From: Paenibacillus_T sp033239625
Lineage (GTDB): Bacteria > Bacillota > Bacilli > Paenibacillales > Paenibacillaceae
Direction: 5' to 3'
Length of the DNA: 64,000 nucleotides
NCBI RefSeq assembly: GCF_033239625.1
Contig: NZ_BTCK01000034.1
Span: forward strand, 1-64,000
This document shows positions 16,989 through 25,267 of the stretch, piece by piece (position 1 is the stretch's first letter; every line of letters begins with the position of its first letter). The notes under the pieces are model-generated. The model saw only the letters and a program-made list of their open reading frames with translations, was not told the DNA's origin and did no database searches. Position numbers and translations under genes: made by a program.

Positions 16989-17923
16989 TATACGGATACC
17001 CCTTCCAAGGTTTCATTAAGTAAGATGGACACCAGTTCATTCACTTGAAATCCGGTTGTTGGCCGATTCAATCGGAATAAGCCTGCGGTCTCCGAAATAC
17101 GGGTTGTGAATTGAAAATGCCATTCCATCAGCCCCAGCAATGGAATGTGGAAATTGCGGTAAGTATGATGGAATAAAAGCGGCAGACGTTCAAGGCCGCG
17201 CAACGGCTGGCACGATGGATAAGGATCCCCTGTCTGTACAAGCTCGATAACGCCGGCCAACGGAATGCATTCGCTGGCGAATTGATCACGAACCGGTATC
17301 GCATATTTGGGCCGATTGTCGTTCCGATATAACGTCTCTAATCCGCTGCTGGTCATCTGCAAGCCGGCTACGCTTTCTTCCCACAGCTTCTGCTGCGGAT
17401 ATGAAGGAATGACCATGGGTTGGCCTGTATTCGAGTCCAGCGAGATCGCAATAACGTCATCTGTAAGCAGCTTATAGCCAAGGCGCAGCAAAGCTGCTGC
17501 AAGCGTTGACTTGCCTGCTCCAGATTGTCCAACGATCGCGTAGGCTTGTTCGCCAATAACAACCGCGCTGCCATGCAAAGGCAAGAGATTCCGATACAGA
17601 AGCATCACGCCCATGCAGCTGCCCAGCAAATATAAACGAAGCTTCCTCATGCTATATCCCGCAGATGGAGATACCGTGATGACGCCGTCTCTCGAAACTC
17701 TGAATATTCCGACATCTGGAATGTTAAGATAGTAGCTGTGATCAATGTAAGTGTAATGTGCCCGTCTCACATCCAACGATTCCCACGTCGACTGCAGATC
17801 TCCGAGTACAATGTCCACATCAGGTATCCCATCATAATGGTCGACGGCATACAGCTCCGGGAGCGGAATCTCGCTCCTCAGAATAAAACCGAAAGCTTGA
17901 TAGACGGCCCATGCCTGACTCAT
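16988..17923 (-). CDS. Lasso-associated HPr-kinase-like protein (K)
   Basis: A 311-residue homologue of HPr serine kinase that lacks the N-terminal HPrK regulatory domain and belongs to the lasso tailoring group. Motifs: HGSA at 117-120, Walker A GQSGAGKST at 132-140, and the acidic LLTDDVIAI at about 152-160. In the paeninodin system the family member phosphorylates the hydroxyl of the C-terminal Ser of the precursor. The precursor here also ends in Ser, which supports the same role. I start at ATG 17923 with AGGGGGAT eight bases upstream, rather than the in-frame codon at 17962 inside the hairpin. Confidence 0.88.
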   Translation of the reverse strand: MSQAWAVYQAFGFILRSEIPLPELYAVDHYDGIPDVDIVLGDLQSTWESLDVRRAHYTYIDHSYYLNIPDVGIFRVSRDGVITVSPSAGYSMRKLRLYLLGSCMGVMLLYRNLLPLHGSAVVIGEQAYAIVGQSGAGKSTLAAALLRLGYKLLTDDVIAISLDSNTGQPMVIPSYPQQKLWEESVAGLQMTSSGLETLYRNDNRPKYAIPVRDQFASECIPLAGVIELVQTGDPYPSCQPLRGLERLPLLFHHTYRNFHIPLLGLMEWHFQFTTRISETAGLFRLNRPTTGFQVNELVSILLNETLEGVSV

Positions 17924-17943
17924 TGCTAAATCCCCCTGTTGGA

Positions 17944-17977
17944 GTGATCTAATACAGCCCAAGCTGTATTAGATCAC
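17944..17977 (-). promoter_or_regulatory. Perfect 15-bp hairpin between precursor and kinase genes
   Basis: Arms 17944-17958 and 17963-17977 pair perfectly around a 4-nt loop. It lies in the 78-base gap after the lasso precursor stop and before the kinase start. No T run follows on the - strand. I therefore read it as a partial terminator or 3'-end stabiliser that would let precursor mRNA exceed enzyme mRNA, as in many RiPP operons. Confidence 0.75.
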
Positions 17978-18001
17978 CGGTTAAGTACGGATGAATGAAA
18001 C

Positions 18002-18145
18002 TTAGGAAGGATCGTACAAGTCAGCGTCGATAACGTTACCGTCTTTATCGAACACTACGCTGTCAGTAGCTTTGAGACCGAAGCCTGCCATCGTTTGGCT
18101 TACTTCCAATACTTCAACTGCTGGAGCTTCCCATACTTTTTTCAT
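18002..18145 (-). CDS. Lasso peptide precursor (A), paeninodin-like
   Basis: A 47-residue precursor. ATG 18145 follows AAGGGAGGTGA. The 19-residue leader (MKKVWEAP...SQTM) carries a W-x-x-P in place of the usual Y-x-x-P and the conserved Thr two residues before the cut. The predicted 28-residue core begins AGFGLKATD, so an isopeptide ring would join the amine of Ala1 to the side chain of Asp9. The remaining 19 residues form the loop and tail, are rich in Asp, and end LYDPS. The final Ser is the likely target of the adjacent kinase. Paeninodin has the same AG.G start and Asp9 ring closure. The cut site and ring are inferences from family rules. Confidence 0.9.
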   Translation of the reverse strand: MKKVWEAPAVEVLEVSQTMAGFGLKATDSVVFDKDGNVIDADLYDPS

Positions 18146-18177
18146 ATTTTTCACCTCCCTTCAAGGCGCGTTTATGT

Positions 18178-20109
18178 TCAGGCAAGCCTTTTCAAGAAAC
18201 GATATAAGACTAGACTTCTGATCACGATCTTCATATCCGGATCGGTCGCGAGCTCTGCCCTTGGCTGCTGATTCACTTTGGCGAATGCGGATCGAACGCG
18301 ATCGATATTCAGATACTGCGACACTAAGCCGCTGCTGCACAGCTCGTCGATCTCCGCCGCGAACGAATGCCATTGCGGCAAGATGCGGTGAACCCAGTCC
18401 GAGCCTTGCACGCCGCGAGAACGCTGATTTAATCGAACCGCATCTGCCAGCAGTCCATTCATAGACCGCCGGACGAGCGCTCGATCCATTCCATTCTGGA
18501 CGAATTGGTCAAGCGGAAGCGATAAACAGAAACGAATCACTCGCGGGTCATTGGTCGGATCTCGCTCGATCACGCCATACCGAAGCGATAGCTTCGTCGC
18601 CACTGTTCCCTGCATCCCGACTACTGCGGCGTTCTCATAGAACTTCTGCCGTTCGTTCATCATCGTTAAGGAGAATCCGCCAACGCCTACTTCATAGGGC
18701 TTCAGCCGCTCATACACATTGGTTGATCTAGCAAATGCAGGATTAATGAATTGATACTCATCATTCACGGGTCCAGGAGAACCCGCTGCTCTTCTAGCGA
18801 ATGCCTTCTCACCGATAAACTTCAGCATCCATTTGCGCCCAACGCCCATGTTCTGTGAATACTGCTTAAGCTCCTGACCGAACTTCAACATCCTGAACCG
18901 TTTTAACAGATGGACATAATAATCAGTGGCATCTCCCCAAGAGATGGAGTAGTTGCCCCCTGCCCCCATGAGCATGAGCGCTACGCCTTGGTCTGCAGCA
19001 AACTCCTTAATACCTTTGAACCAGAACGAATTCTCAATAAACTTGTAAGGCATCTCCATAATGTCAAGCCACTCGTTCATCTCCGAGAGCGAGCTCTTGC
19101 CATCAAAATCAAGATAATGGTCCGCGATATTCCCGGCGTTCCGAACCGTCTCCTTAATAAAAGGCCGTTCATCCGGCAGCCGCGTCCGCTTCGTCCATGG
19201 TATGAAATCCTGCGGAGGAATATAGCTGTACGTATGTAATGGTTTGTTCGCGCTCGCCAGCTCACGCGATGCGATGCTTACGACCGATCCTGAATCAAGC
19301 CCACCGCTGAGCGTTGCGCCAATCGGCTGGTTCGTGCGGAGCCTCGCTCTAACCGCTTGCGAGAATACATCCCGAAAAGCTTCTTCGTATTCCGCATTCG
19401 ACTTCAACTTCAGCTTCTGTTCCGGTTCAACCGACCCGTACTTCGACAGCGTCACTCGACCATTCTTGACGAGTAAACGATGCGAAGGCGGCAGCTGTTC
19501 GATGTCCTGATACACCGTTCCTTGCGTATCGACACAGTCGAGCACGAGCGGAATCGTAATGAACTCCGCCAGCCACGACTCCCGAACACGCTTCGTCACG
19601 CCCTTCATCATGTGCAGCGGCTTCATTGTTGAAGCAAAAGCAAACCGGCCCGCATCATGATGGAAGTACAACGTCCGAGTCCCTACAAGGTCTCGTGCGC
19701 CGAACAACGTCTGCTCGCGTTGATCCCAGATCATAAAAGCAAAATCACCATATAGATATCGAGGACAGTCATAGCCCCATCGTTGATAAGCGCGAATGAT
19801 AAGCTCACAGTCCGAAACCGTAGAGCTTCGTTCTCTGGCAATTCCTAACCGTTCGAATAATTCTTCACGGTTGTCGAGAATGACGTCGGCCGTGATCACA
19901 ATTCCGCTGTCATCATCTAGATAAGGCATCGGACTGTAGCATTCATCGGCCAGCAGCCTTCTCTCGCCGCACACAAGCACGATCGAATCTCTGTGCCAGC
20001 TCCCAATGGCGTCTACGCGATAATCTCGGATCGACTCCATCAGCTGCTGTGTGTCTTCATCAGAGATGTTGTCGTGATTGTAAGTATGAATACCTAGGAT
20101 AACTCCCAT
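18178..20109 (-). CDS. Lasso cyclase (C), asparagine-synthetase homologue
   Basis: A 643-residue class-B asparagine-synthetase-like protein that activates the ring Asp by adenylation and closes the macrolactam. The N-terminal glutaminase-like domain starts MGVILGIHTYNHD and lacks the Cys2 nucleophile, as expected for a cyclase using no free ammonia. The C-terminal synthetase domain has the PP-loop TLSGGLDSGS. I start at ATG 20109 with GAGGAAGGG upstream; the track's earlier in-frame codon at 20235 would cover the promoter. It is the first gene of the lasso operon, 32 bases upstream of the precursor. Confidence 0.88.
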   Translation of the reverse strand: MGVILGIHTYNHDNISDEDTQQLMESIRDYRVDAIGSWHRDSIVLVCGERRLLADECYSPMPYLDDDSGIVITADVILDNREELFERLGIARERSSTVSDCELIIRAYQRWGYDCPRYLYGDFAFMIWDQREQTLFGARDLVGTRTLYFHHDAGRFAFASTMKPLHMMKGVTKRVRESWLAEFITIPLVLDCVDTQGTVYQDIEQLPPSHRLLVKNGRVTLSKYGSVEPEQKLKLKSNAEYEEAFRDVFSQAVRARLRTNQPIGATLSGGLDSGSVVSIASRELASANKPLHTYSYIPPQDFIPWTKRTRLPDERPFIKETVRNAGNIADHYLDFDGKSSLSEMNEWLDIMEMPYKFIENSFWFKGIKEFAADQGVALMLMGAGGNYSISWGDATDYYVHLLKRFRMLKFGQELKQYSQNMGVGRKWMLKFIGEKAFARRAAGSPGPVNDEYQFINPAFARSTNVYERLKPYEVGVGGFSLTMMNERQKFYENAAVVGMQGTVATKLSLRYGVIERDPTNDPRVIRFCLSLPLDQFVQNGMDRALVRRSMNGLLADAVRLNQRSRGVQGSDWVHRILPQWHSFAAEIDELCSSGLVSQYLNIDRVRSAFAKVNQQPRAELATDPDMKIVIRSLVLYRFLKRLA

Positions 20110-20145
20110 ACGGCCCTTCCTCTCCACACCAAATTGCCTAATTGG

Positions 20146-20205
20146 ATTATAGCGCAAATGATACAATTTGTAACTATTTATTTTCAGAAGTATACTAATT
20201 GTATC
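20146..20205 (-). promoter_or_regulatory. Lasso operon promoter with two operator sites
   Basis: On the - strand, -35 TTACAA (20168-20173) and -10 TATAAT (20146-20151) are 16 bases apart, about 40 bases before the cyclase ATG. Operator 20160-20174 (GATACAATTTGTAAC on the + strand) overlaps the -35, and a second, TATACTAATTGTATC, lies at 20191-20205, 31 bases upstream. A protein bound here would compete with RNA polymerase, so repression is the simplest reading. Confidence 0.7.
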
Positions 20206-20346
20206 ACAACGAAGAGGACAACTCCGCTTACCCATTCGTAACTTTGAACATTTCTTTTTTCCTACAAAGAATGAGAGGTACTTATTAATAAATAAACCTA
20301 CATTTATTACTTATTTCGTTTAGATAACTATATATGAGATTAATCA

Positions 20347-21390
20347 TCAATTTATAAGTTTCTCATATAATTCCTGATGATTTTGAATAAAAGCACCAAC
20401 CTCTAGACTTTGTCTATATTGTTCACTTAGTTCATTTACCTGCCATTTATCATTTATAAAATGCTCAATAGTCCTTGCAATCGACTCTATATTTTCGCTT
20501 TCAAAGGTATAACCAAGTCGATGACGATTAATTAAAGCACCTATGTTACCATGACTAGGACCAATAATTGGTATCCCCTGATACACTCCTTCAGTCATTG
20601 GACCACTATTTCCGTTAAATATAGTGCGATAGGGTAAAATTATTGCATCGGACAATTTTACATTTTGATAAAATTCTTCGTCAGATAGTAAACGTAATAC
20701 TACTCGACTCTCAATATCTAAGCTACTCAATGTATGATTGATCTGTTCTTTCGTAATATTCTCTTCTTTACCAGCAATATTTATAATTAGTTTGTCATGA
20801 TACTCCTTACCAATATACTTTAATGCTTGCAAGAGTAAATCCAGTCCCTTATCAGATCTTGTTCCTCCAAGTGCAGATATCACCATTTTATCTTCACTTA
20901 GACCAGCATTTACTTTCATTTCATTTCTACTTATTTGTAATCCACTGTTATAAAATACCGGATAATTAATTACGACATAATTAAAAATCCCAATCTCTTC
21001 CAATTGAGCTCCTGTAAATTCTGAATGAACTATTACATATTCTAATCGTCTACAAAACATTCGCAGTAGCTTTTGCTTAATGCTGCTCTGAGGAAATTGA
21101 TGAAGTGTTCCAATTAACTTACAATGTTTAGGAAAACGATATGCCGCACCCGCCACATACAAATTATCAATGTAGAGGAAGTGGAGCACAGAAAATCGAT
21201 GATTTACTTCCCCAAAGGCATATCTAAATACAGCAAATCTCTCTTTCATATATGGAACTATTGACCTTATCGGGCTAATTGTCATCATTTCTTTAGAGAT
21301 ATTATTTGTTGCTGGTATTTGATTCAGAGTTTTTAAATATGCTGTATGATGTCCATCTAGAATATTATCCATCAAACAAATTTGATTCAT
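20347..21390 (-). CDS. Glycosyltransferase, GT4-like
   Basis: A 347-residue GT-B glycosyltransferase. The C-terminal half has the GT4 pattern ALGGTRSDKGLDLLLQAL, then LRLLSDEEFYQNVKLSDAIILPYR and MTEGVYQGIPIIGPSHGNIG, where an Asp/Glu binds the nucleotide sugar. The coding sequence is clearly AT-richer than the lasso and nucleotidyltransferase genes beside it, suggesting a separate origin. It lies at the distal end of the EPS locus, after the nucleotidyltransferase gene. Acceptor and sugar are unknown. Confidence 0.8.
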   Translation of the reverse strand: MNQICLMDNILDGHHTAYLKTLNQIPATNNISKEMMTISPIRSIVPYMKERFAVFRYAFGEVNHRFSVLHFLYIDNLYVAGAAYRFPKHCKLIGTLHQFPQSSIKQKLLRMFCRRLEYVIVHSEFTGAQLEEIGIFNYVVINYPVFYNSGLQISRNEMKVNAGLSEDKMVISALGGTRSDKGLDLLLQALKYIGKEYHDKLIINIAGKEENITKEQINHTLSSLDIESRVVLRLLSDEEFYQNVKLSDAIILPYRTIFNGNSGPMTEGVYQGIPIIGPSHGNIGALINRHRLGYTFESENIESIARTIEHFINDKWQVNELSEQYRQSLEVGAFIQNHQELYEKLIN

Positions 21391-21439
21391 TTGATCTACC
21401 CCTTAAAATCATGTAGCGTAAAACCATTTACCATCATAG

Positions 21440-22627
21440 TTATACAGTTATTCTTTTTTTCTTTCTCCAAAACCACAAAATTGGACGAAGAGGAAAATAC
21501 ATAAAGTGAAGCCATCTTGGAAGGGTAAGCAACTTAATATCTAGATAATTTGGATAAAATCTGTTGATTCTTCGCTTCCATTGTTGGCGGGGTGTCAAAA
21601 TCAAGGCGTTATATGTTCTAAAATATGCCTTTGCTGCTGATGGAGATTGTTTTCCCAGAAGATAAATATATTCGTCGATGATCTTAACAGCTTCCTCTGC
21701 TAACCTTCGAGCCTTCGCATGGTCCGCCATTGTACGACATCGTGAATCGAGCGGTACATCAAACAGTTCGGACAGCAGCACCATCACTTGTCCAGCGACA
21801 TGCATCAGATCAAGTTTCCGACAGTACTCGGATACGGTATTCCATTTCATCTCGGAACGCATCATGCATTCGATATCTGCCAGCCAGCGCAGCCTGAACC
21901 AAGCATGACGGGCTCCATGTGATATCAAATAAGTAAACAGGTCCTCATGGCCTAAGTAATTAACAGGTTTACTCGTCTTCTTCGTCTGCCTTCTGCGCTC
22001 CCATAGTTCAGCGAAGGTAAACTCTCTGAACGAGTCCGAGCTCATCCGCCAGTGCAGCTCCACTTGTATGCGGCTCTCTGGATGGGTGTAGCTGAGATGA
22101 TGTTTATTCCTTTTCACCGCATTCAATGCTCTAGGAACATGCTCATCCGGCTGAAAACCAAGCTGCAGCAATAATTGCTCCGCCTGCTCGAAGCTCTCCT
22201 CTGGGACAAGCAGATCAATATCCTTCGAGGTGCGCAGCGAGAAGTCGCCAAATAAGGCTTCAGCGAGCACAGGACCCTTCAGGACGAGCGATTGGATATC
22301 AGATTGCTCCATCGTATGACAGACCTTCTCCATTACGGCTGTCAATTGAAGCATCTTCATCGTATTGCGAACAAACATCTGGTTAAGTTGGGAAGTGACC
22401 TGCGCAGGAATGAAGGAAAGATTGTATTTATTGATATTCGCATACACGATTGGGTACAACCGATGCTCTTTAGTCAAATCAAGAAACCGGTCCCAGTCGA
22501 TGTGGGGTCCAGCCATTGCCTCAATGACCTCTGGCGATACGCTGGACCTATCCAGCTTCATGATCGACAGAATCAGCTCCAGTTCAATTGGGAGACGGTG
22601 GATAATCTCATGGGTTCCGGTCTTCAT
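21440..22627 (-). CDS. Nucleotidyltransferase-fold protein (NTP_transf_5-like)
   Basis: A 395-residue protein whose centre shows the minimal nucleotidyltransferase pattern: LVLKGPVLAEALFGD followed by LRTSKDIDLLVPEE, with the KDIDLLV acidic pair, and then an Asn/His-rich HHLSYTHPESRIQVELHW. Proteins of this uncharacterised family recur beside lasso peptide and EPS gene clusters in Firmicutes, where their substrate is not established. The ATG has AGAGGTG upstream. It sits between ugd and the glycosyltransferase on the same strand. It could modify the lasso peptide or an EPS component; the sequence does not decide. Confidence 0.75.
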   Translation of the reverse strand: MKTGTHEIIHRLPIELELILSIMKLDRSSVSPEVIEAMAGPHIDWDRFLDLTKEHRLYPIVYANINKYNLSFIPAQVTSQLNQMFVRNTMKMLQLTAVMEKVCHTMEQSDIQSLVLKGPVLAEALFGDFSLRTSKDIDLLVPEESFEQAEQLLLQLGFQPDEHVPRALNAVKRNKHHLSYTHPESRIQVELHWRMSSDSFREFTFAELWERRRQTKKTSKPVNYLGHEDLFTYLISHGARHAWFRLRWLADIECMMRSEMKWNTVSEYCRKLDLMHVAGQVMVLLSELFDVPLDSRCRTMADHAKARRLAEEAVKIIDEYIYLLGKQSPSAAKAYFRTYNALILTPRQQWKRRINRFYPNYLDIKLLTLPRWLHFMYFPLRPILWFWRKKKRITV

Positions 22628-22659
22628 CGTATGAGCACCTCTTTATTAAATGTATAGTC

Positions 22660-23997
22660 TTATAAAGACACTAGCGGAATCTGCTCTCTTACGCCTCGAT
22701 TCAAGCTAGGACGCCCGACCGAGTAATAGACAAAATCTGTCCCTACCAATTGCTCTTCACTGTACATGTTGCGTCCGTCAATTAAGTTCGGCGATTTGAG
22801 CCATTGTTGAATTTCTTGCAGCGAGATTTGCTTAAACTGCTTCCATTCGGTCAATAAGCACAGCGCATCTGCATGCAGTGCCGCTACTTCTGCAGATTCG
22901 CAGTAGATAACGCCTGGGCGACCGAAGGACTGCTCGAAATTGTGTGCGGCTATTGGATCATACGCCTTAACAACTGCACCCTTATCCAGCAATGCCGATA
23001 TAATCTCGAAAGCTGGGGCATCACGCACATCATCCGTTTCAGGCTTAAATGCAAGACCCCATACGGCGATCGTTCTGCCCTCGAGATCACCGAGGATCGT
23101 CTCAAGCTTATGAATAACGTTAAACCGCTGATCGCGATTGACCTCTACGACTGATTTCAGCAGCTTGAAATCATAATTGACATGACCTGCGATCTGGATA
23201 AGCGCCTGCGTATCTTTAGGGAAGCAGGATCCGCCATAGCCGATACCCGCTCGCAGAAAAGAAGAGCCGATCCGATGATCCAACCCCATGCCGCCAGCGA
23301 CTTCTTCTACGTTCGCTCCAACCTTCTCGCAAATATTCGCGATTTCATTAATGAACGAAATCTTCGTTGCGAGGAACGCGTTAGATGCGTATTTAATCAT
23401 CTCTGCACTCCGTACGTCCGTCACCGTAATCCGTTCAGTCAGAGGTGCATGAAGCTCGCGCAGCGCTTGCGCAGCCCTATCGCTCTCCGTACCGATGATG
23501 ATGCGATCCGGATTCAACGTATCCGACACTGCAGTTCCTTCACGAAGGAATTCGGGTACCGATGCGTAATCGAAAGGAACCGATGCATGCTTCTCGATAA
23601 TGGCTGCAACCTTCTCATTCGTACCAACGGGAACCGTGCTTTTCACAACGACGATTTTATAATCATGAATCTCGCGGCCAATTTCTTCTGCTACCTTCTC
23701 GATAAACGTGAGATTCGCCTCGCCGTTCGGCAGCGAAGGGGTTCCCACCGCAATAATAATGATTTCCGCCTGATTAATCGCCGCTGTCAAGTCCGAAGTG
23801 AACGTCAGTCTTCCCGCATCGGTATTGCTGGCGATCAGTTCCTTGAGACCCGGTTCATAGATGGGGACTTCCCCTTTATTCAATCGCTCAATCTTGGATG
23901 CGACATTATCGACACAAGTGACTTCATTACCCAACTCTGCGAAACATACGCCGGACACCAATCCTACATATCCCGTTCCGATAACCGCTAGTTTCAT
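22660..23997 (-). CDS. ugd: UDP-glucose 6-dehydrogenase
   Basis: A 445-residue enzyme that oxidises UDP-glucose to UDP-glucuronate with two NAD+. It has the Rossmann start MKLAVIGTGYVGLVSG, the catalytic Cys in GYGGSCFPKDTQAL, and the C-terminal UDP-binding part beginning AVWGLAFKPETDDVRDAP. I start at ATG 23997 (AAGGGGTG upstream); the longer frame from 24081 crosses a terminator hairpin. Together with galU it supplies glucuronic acid, predicting an acidic exopolysaccharide. Confidence 0.93.
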   Translation of the reverse strand: MKLAVIGTGYVGLVSGVCFAELGNEVTCVDNVASKIERLNKGEVPIYEPGLKELIASNTDAGRLTFTSDLTAAINQAEIIIIAVGTPSLPNGEANLTFIEKVAEEIGREIHDYKIVVVKSTVPVGTNEKVAAIIEKHASVPFDYASVPEFLREGTAVSDTLNPDRIIIGTESDRAAQALRELHAPLTERITVTDVRSAEMIKYASNAFLATKISFINEIANICEKVGANVEEVAGGMGLDHRIGSSFLRAGIGYGGSCFPKDTQALIQIAGHVNYDFKLLKSVVEVNRDQRFNVIHKLETILGDLEGRTIAVWGLAFKPETDDVRDAPAFEIISALLDKGAVVKAYDPIAAHNFEQSFGRPGVIYCESAEVAALHADALCLLTEWKQFKQISLQEIQQWLKSPNLIDGRNMYSEEQLVGTDFVYYSVGRPSLNRGVREQIPLVSL

Positions 23998-24070
23998 TGT
24001 CCTACACCCCTTACGTTTTGTTCCAAATATGAAAGAATAGCCTACTGATCTATGACGTTTCCTCCAATAT

Positions 24071-24103
24071 AAAAAGGCCACTCACAATGGAGTGCCTTCT
24101 TTA
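24071..24103 (-). terminator. Intrinsic terminator after the acetyltransferase gene
   Basis: On the - strand the arms AAGGCACTC and GAGTGGCCTT pair with one bulged base and are followed by TTTTT. It lies between the acyltransferase stop and the ugd start, so ugd probably needs its own promoter or read-through. Confidence 0.65.
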
Positions 24104-24218
24104 TCATATAAATCAGAGGGGAGTAGTCATGCCCTCATAACTTTAGAGGGTCTCTTTTGCTCGCATTAACACGTTTATGTAACAACACTTACTTGCATTT
24201 CTGCTGGTTTTGCCAAAC

Positions 24219-24779
24219 TTATGTTAATTTAATCGGTAAATCATTGTTCGACAGGGTTTTCTCTCGGTCATATGGAAGATCTCTAACCCTTTTCGCTGGT
24301 AGACCTACATACAAGCCATCAGATTCACAATTTTTTGTAACAAGGGAACACGCACCTATCATAACTCCGTTCTCAATTTTCACACCATTTGACAAAGTGG
24401 ATTTTGCACCAATCCAATTGCCATCGCCTATTGTGTAATCCCAATGAATACCCTTACCAGCTCTTTGTGAACTATCACCCATCAAATGTGATCCAGTTAT
24501 TATTGTTATATCAGGTGCAAAAGCGTTATTGTCTCCAATTGCAATTTTCCCGTTTCCATGAATTCTTAAATTCGTTCCTATCCAACAATTACTCCCAATG
24601 GCCAAGCTTGCTTCACTGCTAATTGTTAGCGGGCCAACAACTTTGGAGCCAACACCAACAGTTATTCCTATCATATTCAATAAACTTCTTTTAACCCCGA
24701 AAAACCTCGTTCCCTTAAACAAGGTGTTACACAGACCTAAAACTACTAGAAATATTATCTTTCTTGCCAATGTTCTCAC
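24219..24779 (-). CDS. Left-handed beta-helix acyltransferase
   Basis: A 186-residue hexapeptide-repeat transferase of the maltose/serine O-acetyltransferase type. A hydrophobic N-terminus precedes rungs such as LAIGSNCWIGTNLRIHGNGKI, IGDNNAFAPDITIITGSHLM, IGDGNWIGAKSTLSNGVKI and ENGVMIGACSLV, ending in YVGLPAKRVRD. It probably acetylates a sugar of the EPS repeat unit. The GTG at 24779 is very close to its ribosome site, and a TTG at 24770 is better spaced, so the first three residues are uncertain. The gene is AT-rich like the glycosyltransferases around it. Confidence 0.85.
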   Translation of the reverse strand: MRTLARKIIFLVVLGLCNTLFKGTRFFGVKRSLLNMIGITVGVGSKVVGPLTISSEASLAIGSNCWIGTNLRIHGNGKIAIGDNNAFAPDITIITGSHLMGDSSQRAGKGIHWDYTIGDGNWIGAKSTLSNGVKIENGVMIGACSLVTKNCESDGLYVGLPAKRVRDLPYDREKTLSNNDLPIKLT

Positions 24780-25267
24780 CCTTCTTCTCGTTTTAGTAAA
24801 ACATAGGTGATTTTTTTCATTTTCAATTACTCATTTAAACAGTTATTGATGTTAAGTTAGATAAGATAAGTTGCCTCCACACTAACTAAAAATTTTTTAT
24901 GAATCAAAAATACGCAGTTGCACCATGCCTAATTGGATATCCCTACAGAAGTAACTCCACCTTCATATGTGCTTTTATCGTAATATAGAATATATTAGCA
25001 ATGACATATCCTAGTCGTTCCATACGAAGAAAGTTAGTCCTCCCTCTCATTTCGATTGGGTTGTATATTGTGATGTACTTGCTCTTAAATGTCTCGATAT
25101 CAGGCTATTCTTATACTTTTGTCCATTTAGAGAAACTAAAACAAACGACAATACTTTATCCGTGAATAGACATCTGGCGACCTACCATACTGTTGCACTG
25201 AAGCAGCGTCCGAACGACGGCTATGCCTCTTGCCGAATGACCGAAAAATAGTAGGCTCTCGTTGTAG
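24780..25267. other. 488-base gap without a recognisable gene
   Basis: An AT-rich stretch interrupting the EPS operon between manC and the acyltransferase. All frames contain frequent stops. The part at about 25160-25260 has the composition of coding DNA but gives only a short broken reading that I cannot assign; it may be a decayed gene or transposase remnant. The acyltransferase promoter or ribosome region lies at the low-coordinate end. Confidence 0.4.

Noticed and set aside
24780..25267. Possible insertion sequence remnant in the EPS locus
   Set aside because: No terminal inverted repeats, no transposase motif and no target duplication visible; noted only as a gap.
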